DNA of 32,864 nt from NCBI GenBank assembly GCA_902825845.1, contig CADECM010000063.1:3835-36698 (forward strand), in the 5' to 3' direction. Positions 14,727 through 22,347 of the stretch are shown piece by piece. Position 1 is the first letter of the stretch. Each line of letters starts with the position of its first letter. This DNA comes from an uncultured beta proteobacterium (GTDB taxonomy: Bacteria > Pseudomonadota > Gammaproteobacteria > Burkholderiales > SG8-41). The position numbers and the translations under genes were made by a program. The notes under the pieces are model-generated. The model was not told where the DNA came from, ran no database searches, and saw nothing but the letters and a program-made list of their open reading frames with translations.

Positions 14727-15698
14727 ATGAGGAGAATACCGGGCTTGCTGTTGGCCTTCGCGGTGTTGCCGCATGCCGCCGCGCAATCGAATGCGACAAG
14801 CGCATTTCCCGTCAGGCCGGTGCGCTTCATCATCCCGTTCCCGCCGGGCGGTGGCGCCGATGTGATCGGCCGCGTGCTGGCACAGAAGCTGGCCGATCGA
14901 TGGGGACAGCAGGTGGTGATCGACAATCGCGCGGGCGCGGGCGGCAACATCGGGGCCGAAATTGCGGCTGCAGCGCCGGCCGATGGCCATACGCTTTACC
15001 AGTTCAACATCGCCAACGCCATTGCGCCCAGCCTTTACAAAAAGCTCAACTACGATCCGGTGAAGGATTTCAGCGCGGTGACACTGCTGGCGTCCGCGCC
15101 GTTTATCCTGGTGGTGCATCCTTCGCTCAAAGCCAATAACGTGCAGGAACTGGTGGCGCTGGCAAAGGCGCAGCCTGGCAAACTGAGCTACGCCTCGTCG
15201 GGCAATGGCGGGCCGTCGCATCTGGCGGCGGAAATGCTGAAGTCCATGACGGGTATCCAGTTGAACCATGTGCCGTACAAGGGCGTGGCGCTGGTGATGA
15301 ACGATTTGCTTGCCGGGCAGATACAACTCACGTTCACGGTGCCCGGGTCGGGCATGCCGCAGGTCAGGGCAGGGCGCCTGCGCGCGCTGGCCGTCACCAC
15401 CGCCAGACGCAGCGCCGCCGTGCCGGGCGTGCCGACGATTGCGGAGTCCGGCGTGCCCGGCTATGACACCGCGACCTGGTACGCGGTGGTGGTGCCGGCC
15501 GGCACACCGCGCCCCGTCATCGGTAAATTGCACACGGACCTGACGCAGGCACTGAACTTGCCCGATGTGCGCGAGCGGCTGACCGGCGTCGGCGTGGATC
15601 TGATCGGCAGCACGCCGGAGTACCTGGCTGGTTTTATCCGCACCGAAATTATCAAGCTTGGTCAACTGGTGAAGTTGTCCGGCGCGCGGGTGGACTGA
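14727..15698 (+). CDS. TctC/Bug family periplasmic solute-binding receptor
   Basis: A 323-residue exported receptor. Signal peptide is about residues 1-19 (MRRIPGLLLAFAVLPHAAAQ), then FPVRPVRFIIPFPPGGGAD, VIDNRAGAGGNIGAE, APADGHT, HVPYKG, GRLRALAVTTA and PTIAESGVPGYD. ATG 14727 is selected since AAGGGA precedes it and the signal peptide begins there; the upstream in-frame ATG 14652 would add an arginine-rich leader. Its TGA overlaps the ATG of the flavoprotein gene by one base, so receptor and flavoprotein are co-translated. The PFPPGGG and DNR.G.GGN blocks are most like those of the receptor at 3950. No TctA or TctB gene is present. Confidence 0.92.
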   Translation: MRRIPGLLLAFAVLPHAAAQSNATSAFPVRPVRFIIPFPPGGGADVIGRVLAQKLADRWGQQVVIDNRAGAGGNIGAEIAAAAPADGHTLYQFNIANAIAPSLYKKLNYDPVKDFSAVTLLASAPFILVVHPSLKANNVQELVALAKAQPGKLSYASSGNGGPSHLAAEMLKSMTGIQLNHVPYKGVALVMNDLLAGQIQLTFTVPGSGMPQVRAGRLRALAVTTARRSAAVPGVPTIAESGVPGYDTATWYAVVVPAGTPRPVIGKLHTDLTQALNLPDVRERLTGVGVDLIGSTPEYLAGFIRTEIIKLGQLVKLSGARVD

Positions 15699-17188
15699 TG
15701 GACGCCGACGTGGTGGTGGTGGGTGGCGGCAGCACCGGTCTGGCGGCGGCCATTGGCGCGGCGGCCAAGGGAGCACGCGTGGTGTTGCTGGAAAAGAACC
15801 CGCAGCTCGGCGGCACCTCGGCGCGCTCCATCGGCACCATTGCCGCCACGCAGACGGCGGATCAGCGGCGCGAAGGCATCGTTGACAGCGCCGACGCGCA
15901 TTTCGAGGACATGGGCAGGTTTTCTCAGCACCATGCAGACCGCCCGGACAATGCGGTGCTGGCGCGCGTCCTTGCGGACAACGTGCCGGAAAGCGTGCGG
16001 CTGTTGTCGGAATGGGGCGCGGTGTTTCTGGGGCCACTGGACGAGCACCTGCACCGCAAGCCGCGGCTGCACCAGATCATGCCCAGTTCGACAGCGTATA
16101 TTTATCACGCCGAACGCCACGCGCGAAAAATCGGCGTTGAGATCGTGACCGAAGCGCGTGTGAACAAGCTGCTGACCGCAAATGGCGAAGTGACCGGCGT
16201 CGAATTCGAGCGCGATGGCAAGGCGCAGTCGGTCACAGCCGCACGCGGCGTGATCCTGGCGAGCGGCGACTATGCCGCCGATCCGGGCTTCAAGGCGCAA
16301 TTCATTTCCGAGGCGGTGGCCGCGACCGAGGCGGTGAACCCGACCAACACCGGCGATGGGCACCGCATGGCGCTGGCACTCGGCGCGCGCATCATCAACC
16401 CGGACATGTACGGCGGCGGCATGCGCTTTGTGCGGCCGGCCAAGCCGGGCTGGCAAAGCCGCCTGCCGCCATGGCAGTGGCTGATGCGCGTGGCAAGCGT
16501 CATGCTGCGGCGCACGCCGCGGTCGCTGATGCGGCCCTTCATCATGGGCTTCATGACCACGGTGATGGTGCCGGAGCGCAAGCTGTTTCAGGAGGGCGCG
16601 ATCCTCATCAACAGCAAGGGCGAACGTTTTGCAGACGAGACGCAGCGCATGGTGTTCGAACTCGCGTTGCAGCCGGATGGCGCGGGCTACATCCTGTTCG
16701 ACGACAGCCTGGCGCAGAAGTACACGCGCTGGCCGCATTTCATTTCGACCGCGCCGGGCATCGCCTTTGCCTACTTGCGCGATTATCAGAAGACCCGTCC
16801 CGACCTTTACCACCGCGGCGATACGCTGGCCGTGCTGGCGCGCAGCCTCGGCATGGACGCGGCAGCGTTGCAGCTTACCGTCGATCGCTACAACACCGCC
16901 GCCGTGCGCGGCGATCGTCCGGCGATCGGGCAGGGGCCGTACCATGTGCTGGGCCCGGTGAAGAATTACATCAATTACACCGATGGCGGACTGGCGGTGA
17001 ACACCGGCCTGCAGGTGCTGGGCAAGGGCGACGCGCCGATTCCGCGCTTATATGCGGCAGGCGCCACGGGGCAGGGCGGGCTGCTGCTCAAGGGCCATGG
17101 CAATCATCTGGGCTGGGGCTTTACATCGGGCCGGCTGGCGGGACACTATGCGGCGCAGCTTGCGCCAAGATCATCAACGCAGGGATAA
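15698..17188 (+). CDS. FAD-dependent oxidoreductase, paralogue of the 4922-6439 flavoprotein
   Basis: A 496-residue flavoprotein with VVVVGGGSTGLAAAIGAAA at the N-terminus, acidic ribose ligand in VVLLEKNPQLGGTSARS, and a C-terminal FAD motif IPRLYAAGATGQGG followed by GHGNHLGWGFTSGR. It matches the flavoprotein at 4922-6439 along most of its length, for example GTIAATQTADQRREGIVD against GSVTATQTPHQRKAGIVD and RWPHFISTAPGIAFAYL against QWPHFISTAPSVAYAYL. It should be a soluble dehydrogenase or reductase acting on a carboxylated or ketone substrate. ATG 15698 overlaps the TGA of the receptor gene, and an EthD-like gene follows 17 bases later, forming a three-gene operon. Confidence 0.87.
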   Translation: MDADVVVVGGGSTGLAAAIGAAAKGARVVLLEKNPQLGGTSARSIGTIAATQTADQRREGIVDSADAHFEDMGRFSQHHADRPDNAVLARVLADNVPESVRLLSEWGAVFLGPLDEHLHRKPRLHQIMPSSTAYIYHAERHARKIGVEIVTEARVNKLLTANGEVTGVEFERDGKAQSVTAARGVILASGDYAADPGFKAQFISEAVAATEAVNPTNTGDGHRMALALGARIINPDMYGGGMRFVRPAKPGWQSRLPPWQWLMRVASVMLRRTPRSLMRPFIMGFMTTVMVPERKLFQEGAILINSKGERFADETQRMVFELALQPDGAGYILFDDSLAQKYTRWPHFISTAPGIAFAYLRDYQKTRPDLYHRGDTLAVLARSLGMDAAALQLTVDRYNTAAVRGDRPAIGQGPYHVLGPVKNYINYTDGGLAVNTGLQVLGKGDAPIPRLYAAGATGQGGLLLKGHGNHLGWGFTSGRLAGHYAAQLAPRSSTQG

Positions 17189-17205
17189 ACGGAAAGCGTA
17201 TCACT

Positions 17206-17844
17206 ATGGCTGAACAGCAGAAGGGCAAGGGATTTCTGATGGTGTCGATGGAACCGACGCCTGCCTATGACGAGGAATTCAACGACTGGTACGACATGGA
17301 ACATATCCCGGATCGCACCTCGATTCCCGGCTTCGAAACCGGACGGCGTTACGTGTGCCTCAACGGCTGGCCGCGCTATTTATCGATGTATGATCTGACG
17401 AGCATCGATGTGCTGGAAAGCGAGCCCTACAAGCAGCGTTCATGGAACGGCTTCAGCGCCTGGACCAAGCGCATGCTGACCAAGGTGCGCGGGCAGTGGC
17501 GTGGCAGCGGCACGCAGATTTATCCGGGACAGGTGCTTACCGGTCATTTTGCGCGGCTGACCTTCCTGCGCTTTCGCGGCGCCCCCGACACGCTGGCCGA
17601 CCGCATCACGCAAGGCACGCTCGCCAATTACGAAAAGCGCGCCGAGACGCGGCAGATACGCATCCTGCGCTCGGACTACAACAATCAGATCGATTACATC
17701 GCGTGGGTCGAGGCGAATGCGCAGTTCACGTCGCCGATGGATGTGAAACTGTACGGCGAGGCCGCGCGCTACCTCGACATGGTCAACGAATACACGCCGT
17801 ACTGGACGCGTGGGCCGCTGGCGGGGGTGTTTGCGGAGAAATAG
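17206..17844 (+). CDS. EthD-like dimeric alpha-beta barrel protein
   Basis: A 212-residue soluble protein with the motif FNDWYDMEHIPDR at 25-37, the F.D.WY..EH signature of EthD-like and related ferredoxin-fold dimeric alpha-beta barrel proteins. A second half (from about residue 112, GHFARLTFLRF) probably forms another barrel. Roles for the family range from accessory components of oxygenase systems to small decarboxylase or dehydratase enzymes; none can be assigned here. The start ATG 17206 has only a weak GGAAAG site. It is the last gene of the TctC-flavoprotein operon. A related protein is encoded at 18953-19588 on the other strand, with only the Vgb-like gene between them. Confidence 0.75.
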   Translation: MAEQQKGKGFLMVSMEPTPAYDEEFNDWYDMEHIPDRTSIPGFETGRRYVCLNGWPRYLSMYDLTSIDVLESEPYKQRSWNGFSAWTKRMLTKVRGQWRGSGTQIYPGQVLTGHFARLTFLRFRGAPDTLADRITQGTLANYEKRAETRQIRILRSDYNNQIDYIAWVEANAQFTSPMDVKLYGEAARYLDMVNEYTPYWTRGPLAGVFAEK

Positions 17845-17870
17845 ATTGGCGCTGGAAAAGCGCTTCAATC
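17844..17870. terminator. possible bidirectional terminator hairpin
   Basis: GATTG and GCGCT (17844-17853) pair with AGCGC and CAATC (17859-17863 and 17866-17870), giving two stacked 5-base stems, a 5-base loop GGAAA and a two-base TT bulge. It lies between the convergent EthD-like and Vgb-like genes. There is no long T run on either side, so it is weak or of a different class. Confidence 0.4.
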
Positions 17871-17879
17871 AATAGAGGA

Positions 17880-18866
17880 TCACTCGATTACCCCCAGACG
17901 CCCGTTGTGGCTGCCCATGTACCACAGCCTGCCGCGCGTATCGACCGTCATTTTGCGGATGCCCACGCCGCTGGACGGCAATTTGACCACACGCATTTGT
18001 TCGGTTTTGGGATCGAAACGCACCACGGTATCGGTATTGATTTCGTTGACCCAGACGATACCGGCACCGTCGGTGTTTACCGCGTAGGGGCCTGAATCGC
18101 CGTGCGGCAGCTGATATTCCTTAACCACTTTCATTGCCGCAGGGTCGAGCCTGGCCAGTTTGCCATTGCCGTAATAGGTGATCCATAGCATGCCGTCGGG
18201 CGCCGTGGCCACACGCCGCGGGCGCGAGCCGCGGCCCGTATCGACTTCGCTGGTGTGACCGGTTCCCGGATCGAGCTTGCCCATCTTGTTGTCGCCCATG
18301 CGGCACACCCACACATTGCCGGCTTTGTCGAGCGACAGGCCATAGGGGCCGCCCGGCATCGCATACTCTTTGATCGCGCCGCTTTGCGTGTCGAGGCTCG
18401 CCACTTTGTCGCCGCCCTGCAGGGTGAACCATATTGTTCTTTGATCTTCGCTGATCACCAGCGTGTGCGGGCCGCCGCCCGTGGAGGGCGTCTTGTATTC
18501 GACGATTTTATTGACGGCCGGATCGAGTTTGCCGATGGTGCCGTTGCCGTTGCCGGTGGTCCACACCATGCCTTGTTTGTCGACCAGCAGCCCGTGCGGC
18601 CGGTGGCCCGAGGGCATGTCCCACTCTTTGAACGTCTGTGTCCTGGTGTCGAAGCGCGCCACCTTGTTGCCGCTCATCACGGCAATAAAAATGCTGCCGT
18701 CGGGTGCGATCGCCGGATCGCGCGCGAAACGTGGCGTGGGCACCGGCCACTCGCTCACTTTGGCCGCGAAGCCCGGATTGGCGCCGGGCGCCACGCCATA
18801 GTTGGAGCCGCCCGCGAACGTTAACAAGGGGGACATCGCGATCACTGCGGCAGACAAGCACTTCAC
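17880..18866 (-). CDS. exported Vgb-like (virginiamycin B lyase-like) beta-propeller
   Basis: A 328-residue protein with an N-terminal export signal (MKCLSAAVIAMSPLLTFAGG) and six or seven repeated blades of the form P.G......G......D, such as DPAIAPDGSIFIAVMSGNKVARFD, PHGLLVDKQGMVWTTGNGNGTIGKLDP and PYGLSLDKAGNVWVCRMGDNKMGKLDP. This matches the streptogramin B lyase/SMP-30-type propellers, which often bind a metal. It need not confer antibiotic resistance; most homologues in soil betaproteobacteria are uncharacterised periplasmic proteins. Start is GTG 18866, supported by GGAGG eight bases upstream. It is downstream of the EthD-like gene at 18953 on the same strand, and they may form a two-gene unit. 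Confidence 0.78.
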   Translation of the reverse strand: MKCLSAAVIAMSPLLTFAGGSNYGVAPGANPGFAAKVSEWPVPTPRFARDPAIAPDGSIFIAVMSGNKVARFDTRTQTFKEWDMPSGHRPHGLLVDKQGMVWTTGNGNGTIGKLDPAVNKIVEYKTPSTGGGPHTLVISEDQRTIWFTLQGGDKVASLDTQSGAIKEYAMPGGPYGLSLDKAGNVWVCRMGDNKMGKLDPGTGHTSEVDTGRGSRPRRVATAPDGMLWITYYGNGKLARLDPAAMKVVKEYQLPHGDSGPYAVNTDGAGIVWVNEINTDTVVRFDPKTEQMRVVKLPSSGVGIRKMTVDTRGRLWYMGSHNGRLGVIE

Positions 18867-18952
18867 GGTGTGTCCTCCAGTGTTGAAATTTCCGGCGGCG
18901 AGCGCGTGGATTCACTTATCGCCGCGTTGCCGTCCAGTCTGAATTTCTTCAG

Positions 18953-19588
18953 CTATTTTTCAGGCATCCGCCGCTGCCCGAGTTTGTAGAGCACGCGGTA
19001 ATCACCCTTGAACCAGTCGTTCAGCGCGAGCTTGGCGCGCCAGGGCGTGGCGCGCGCCTCGTCGCGTTCGCGCGATTCGAGCGCGCGCAGGTCGGTAAGG
19101 TAATGCAGCGCGATGTGGGTCCAGGATTCCGGCTGCGGTTTGTAGACCTTGAAGCGGCGGCACATCGGCCAGTAGGGGCTGCGCAGCAGGATGCCCAGAT
19201 GTTCTTCGTCGTACCAGGCATTGAAGTCGGCCTCGCCCGCGGCCGGCACGCTGAACAGCACGGGATACAGTATTGGCGCTTCGCGCAACGGCGCGATCGC
19301 GCCGGCGGCCATCTGCTCGTTCATGAAGGTCGCCACATGGCGTTCGCTCGACAGGATGGCGGGATGATCCGGCGCGGGCAGCACGCCGTGCAGCGTGGCG
19401 GCACTGGCGTTGGATTCGAACACCGATACATACGTCGCGCGCAGCGGGCTGCCGTAGCATTGCACGTTCAGCAATTGACCCGCGCCAAGTATTGACGGTA
19501 TATAGTGATTCTGATGCCACACATCGAATGAGATGCCACTGTCACGATTGACGGTGATGGTGTCGTAAACAATGGTTTTGCCTTGCAT
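18953..19588 (-). CDS. EthD-like dimeric alpha-beta barrel protein, second copy
   Basis: A 211-residue protein with FNAWYDEEHL at 122-131, the same signature found in the protein at 17206 (FNDWYDMEHI). A degenerate match, FDVWHQNHYIPSIL, lies at 21-34, so the chain probably contains two such domains in tandem, the first with an altered motif. Function is unknown; the family includes oxygenase accessory proteins. ATG 19588 is preferred because AAGGAACG precedes it; the frame extends upstream to 19717 without a comparable site. The upstream region is a divergent spacer shared with the TctC gene at 19852. Confidence 0.72.
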   Translation of the reverse strand: MQGKTIVYDTITVNRDSGISFDVWHQNHYIPSILGAGQLLNVQCYGSPLRATYVSVFESNASAATLHGVLPAPDHPAILSSERHVATFMNEQMAAGAIAPLREAPILYPVLFSVPAAGEADFNAWYDEEHLGILLRSPYWPMCRRFKVYKPQPESWTHIALHYLTDLRALESRERDEARATPWRAKLALNDWFKGDYRVLYKLGQRRMPEK

Positions 19589-19851
19589 GGACGTTCCTTG
19601 GTGAGGCGGTATTTTGCCATGCAACCTTCGAGCCGGCGGTGATTTGCGGGCTGAATTGTGTTTGTGGGCGATTACGGGCGCCGCCAACACATGGTGAATG
19701 GTGGTGAACCGCCTCAAGCGCGGGGTTTGTTGCGGTCATCATTCATCTGTCGGGCAGGGATGCGCGCGCGAATCGCGAAGCAAGCGGTTGCCGATACCGT
19801 ACGGGACTATAACGCAAAATGCGCGAGACGCATGTTCAGGAGGTTAAAAAA
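19589..19851. promoter_or_regulatory. divergent intergenic region
   Basis: This 263-base spacer separates divergent genes and should carry a promoter for each. A 9-base inverted repeat is present: TGAGGCGGT (19602-19610) and ACCGCCTCA (19708-19716). A CCGTACGG palindrome lies near 19797-19804. AGGAGG at 19838-19843 is the ribosome site of the TctC gene. I can name no -35/-10 pair with confidence. Confidence 0.4.
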
Positions 19852-19873
19852 ATGTTTAAAAACATATACTTAC
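19845..19873 (-). repeat. dispersed AT-rich motif, copy D, across a start codon
   Basis: The minus strand from 19873 to 19845 reads GTAAGTATATGTTTTTA followed by an AT-rich, T-rich tail ending in A. It aligns without gaps to copies at 3640, 13066 and 24638. It begins two bases after the AGGAGG ribosome site, covers the ATG at 19852, and encodes the first seven residues (MFKNIYL) of the TctC receptor, placing a K/N/I/Y-rich start on a signal peptide. Confidence 0.65.
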
Positions 19874-20817
19874 ATATTTCTTTGGGTGCGCTGGTGTGCG
19901 CGCCATGCGCGGCCGCGTACCCCGACAAGCCGATACGCATCGTTACACCGTTTCCCGCGGGCAGCGTCACTGACATCATTGCACGGCCGATGGCGGCGAA
20001 ACTCAGCGAGGCGGTGGGCACGGGGGTGGTGGTCGACAATCGGGGCGGCGCGGGTGGCAATCTGGCGGGTGATGCGGTGGCCAAGGCCGCGCCGGATGGT
20101 TACACGCTGTTGATCGGATCCACCGGTCCGGTGGTGGTAAACGCGTTGCTGCACGCGAAAATGCCGTACGACTCGCAGCGCGCGTTTGCGCCGATCACGA
20201 TGGCGGCGGTGGCCGCGATGATTCTGGTGGTGCACCCGTCGATGCCGGTGACAAGCGTGAAAGACCTGATCGCGCTCGCCAAAGCACGGCCGGGTCAGTT
20301 GACGTACGGCTCGTCCGGTATCGGCGCCACCACGCATCTGGGCGGCGCGTTGTTTACATCGATGACCGGTACACAGCTGATCCACGTGCCGTACAAGGGC
20401 GGCAGCACGCAATACACGATCGACCTCATCACCGGCCGCATTCAGCTCGCGTTTTCGAGCATCGCGCCGGCGGTGGCCCACGTCAAGGCAGGGCGGCTGA
20501 AGGCGCTCGGCGTTTCGTCGGACAAGCGCGATCCGCAATTTCCGGAGGTGCCGACCATTGCCGAATCCGGGGTACCGGGCTACGACATGCGCTCGTGGTA
20601 CGGCGTTCTCGCGACGGCCGGTACACCGCAGCCGGTGATTGAAAGGCTCAATAGCGAACTGGTGCGTATCCTCGCGCTGCCCGACGTGCGCTCGATTTAT
20701 CTGGCAGGCGGCCTGCACGCAACCAGCGGCACCCCGGCGGATTTTGCCGCGTACATCCGCAGCGAACGTGAAAAATGGGGCAAAGTGGTGAAGGCGGCCG
20801 GTATCAAGGCGGACTAG
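19852..20817 (+). CDS. TctC/Bug family periplasmic solute-binding receptor
   Basis: A 321-residue exported receptor with signal peptide about residues 1-22 (MFKNIYLHISLGALVCAPCAA) and family blocks YPDKPIRIVTPFPAGSVTD, VVDNRGGAGGNLAGD, APDGYT, HVPYKGG, GRLKALGVSS and PTIAESGVPGYD. ATG 19852 is preferred over ATG 19819 because AGGAGG lies eight bases upstream. The usual PxGGGTD loop is AGSVTD here, lacking two glycines. It is followed after 34 bases by an MmgE/PrpD gene, repeating the receptor-plus-MmgE theme of the first block. No permease subunits are near. Confidence 0.92.
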   Translation: MFKNIYLHISLGALVCAPCAAAYPDKPIRIVTPFPAGSVTDIIARPMAAKLSEAVGTGVVVDNRGGAGGNLAGDAVAKAAPDGYTLLIGSTGPVVVNALLHAKMPYDSQRAFAPITMAAVAAMILVVHPSMPVTSVKDLIALAKARPGQLTYGSSGIGATTHLGGALFTSMTGTQLIHVPYKGGSTQYTIDLITGRIQLAFSSIAPAVAHVKAGRLKALGVSSDKRDPQFPEVPTIAESGVPGYDMRSWYGVLATAGTPQPVIERLNSELVRILALPDVRSIYLAGGLHATSGTPADFAAYIRSEREKWGKVVKAAGIKAD

Positions 20818-20851
20818 CATACAATTCGGGCTTTACCCGGGAGCCAATGTT

Positions 20852-22249
20852 ATGGATCAAGCTGAAAAAAATCCGCTGGCCGCAGCACAAAGCGAAACGC
20901 AGACGCTGTGCGGCTTCCTTGCGGGTCTGCGCTACGACGCGCTGCCACTGGACGTGATATCGCGCACTGAGGATTTCTTTCTCGACTGGCTCGGTTCCGG
21001 ATTGGCGGGCAAAGGCTCGCGCCCTGTGCTGGCGCTGGAAAAATTTGCGCAGGCGATGGGGCCAACGAGCGGTCCTTCGGAGATTCTCACCACCCGCGGG
21101 CGCACTTCGCCTTTCTTCGCCGCGCTGATCAACGGCGCTGCATCGCACGTGGTGGAACAGGACGATGTGCACAATGGTTCGGTGTATCACCCGGCGACGG
21201 TGGTGTTTCCGGCGGTGCTGGCCGCAGCGCAGGCCGTGGGCGCCAGCGGCAAGGATTTGATTGTGGCCTCGGTGGCGGGCTACGAGTGTGGCATGCGCGT
21301 GGGCGAGTTTCTCGGCCGCTCGCACTACAAGGTGTTTCACACCACGGGCACCGCCGGCAAGCTCGCGGCGGCGGCGGGCGTGGCGCACTTGCTCAAACTC
21401 GATGCGCGCACCTTTCAACATTGCATTGGCTCCGCCGGCACCATGGCGGCGGGGTTGTGGGAATTCCTGCGCGACGCGGCGGACTCCAAGCAGTTGCACA
21501 CCGCCAAGGCGGCGGCGGATGGCCTGATGGCGGCCTACATCGCGCGCGACGGCTTTACCGGCGCGCAGCGCATCCTCGAAGGTGCGCAGGGCATGGCGGC
21601 GGGTATGTCCAGCGATGCCGATCCCGCGAAGCTGGTGGATGATCTTGGCAAGCGCTGGGGCATGACCGAGACCTCGTTCAAGTTTCACGCCTCTTGCCGC
21701 CACACGCATCCGGCGGCGGATGCATTGCTGAAGGTGATGCAGGACAACCAATTGAAGCATGATGACATTACCGCCGTCATCGCGCACGTGCATCAGGGTG
21801 CCATCGACGTGCTGGGACCGGTGACCGATCCGCAGACCATTCATCAGTCCAAGTTTTCGATGGGCTTTGTGCTGGCGCTGGCCGCGCTGCATGGCCGCGC
21901 GGGGTTGGCGGATTTCACTGAAGCCGCACTCAAGGACAAGGACACGCGCGCGTTTCACGACAAGGTGAAAATGGTGCTCGATCCGGTGGTGGATGGTGCG
22001 TATCCCAAGCGCTGGCTGGGCCACGTGACGGCCACCACCCGCGACGGCCGCAAACTCGAAGGCAAGGTGTCGTCACCCAAAGGCGATCCGGACAATACGC
22101 TGTCGCGTCCAGAGATTGAAGACAAGGCCGTGCGGCTTGCCGGTTACAGCGGCGGCGCGGGCGAGTCTGAGATGGGGCGGGTGATCCAGCGGGTGTGGCG
22201 CTTGCGGGATGAGGCAAATGTGCGGGACTTTTTGAAGGCCCAGTCATAA
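20852..22249 (+). CDS. MmgE/PrpD family protein
   Basis: A 465-residue family member, the most divergent of the three in the window. The conserved acidic motif reads VVEQDDVHNGSVYHPAT (Asp104, Asp105, His113) and the later core KFHASCRHTHPAADALL has the K...C...H pattern typical of the classic PrpD branch, whereas the other two copies lack it. It should be a soluble dehydratase, decarboxylase or related enzyme for a polycarboxylic acid. ATG 20852 has GGGAGCC upstream. It directly follows the TctC gene by 34 bases, so receptor and enzyme are probably co-transcribed. Confidence 0.85.
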   Translation: MDQAEKNPLAAAQSETQTLCGFLAGLRYDALPLDVISRTEDFFLDWLGSGLAGKGSRPVLALEKFAQAMGPTSGPSEILTTRGRTSPFFAALINGAASHVVEQDDVHNGSVYHPATVVFPAVLAAAQAVGASGKDLIVASVAGYECGMRVGEFLGRSHYKVFHTTGTAGKLAAAAGVAHLLKLDARTFQHCIGSAGTMAAGLWEFLRDAADSKQLHTAKAAADGLMAAYIARDGFTGAQRILEGAQGMAAGMSSDADPAKLVDDLGKRWGMTETSFKFHASCRHTHPAADALLKVMQDNQLKHDDITAVIAHVHQGAIDVLGPVTDPQTIHQSKFSMGFVLALAALHGRAGLADFTEAALKDKDTRAFHDKVKMVLDPVVDGAYPKRWLGHVTATTRDGRKLEGKVSSPKGDPDNTLSRPEIEDKAVRLAGYSGGAGESEMGRVIQRVWRLRDEANVRDFLKAQS

Positions 22250-22269
22250 CGTCAAGTGCTTATTTGCCT

Positions 22270-22299
22270 CAGATTCACGCAGATGAACGCAGATTTATC
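22270..22299. repeat. short decamer tandem repeat
   Basis: Three near-identical 10-base units (consensus CAGATKMACG) run at 22270-22279, 22280-22289 and 22290-22299, the third more degenerate. They lie in the 98-base gap between the MmgE/PrpD and arylamine N-acetyltransferase genes. Similar CGCAGAT-type repeats occur between genes in many bacterial genomes, so this is probably a known class of intergenic repeat. Confidence 0.6.
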
Positions 22300-22347
22300 C
22301 ACTGGTGATGTGCCACATGCGCTTTTGTTCTTTTCGCCGTATTCCCG

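Noticed and set aside
17880..18866. Vgb-like gene as a streptogramin resistance determinant
   Set aside because: Sequence supports only the exported propeller fold; resistance cannot be inferred from the fold or this context.
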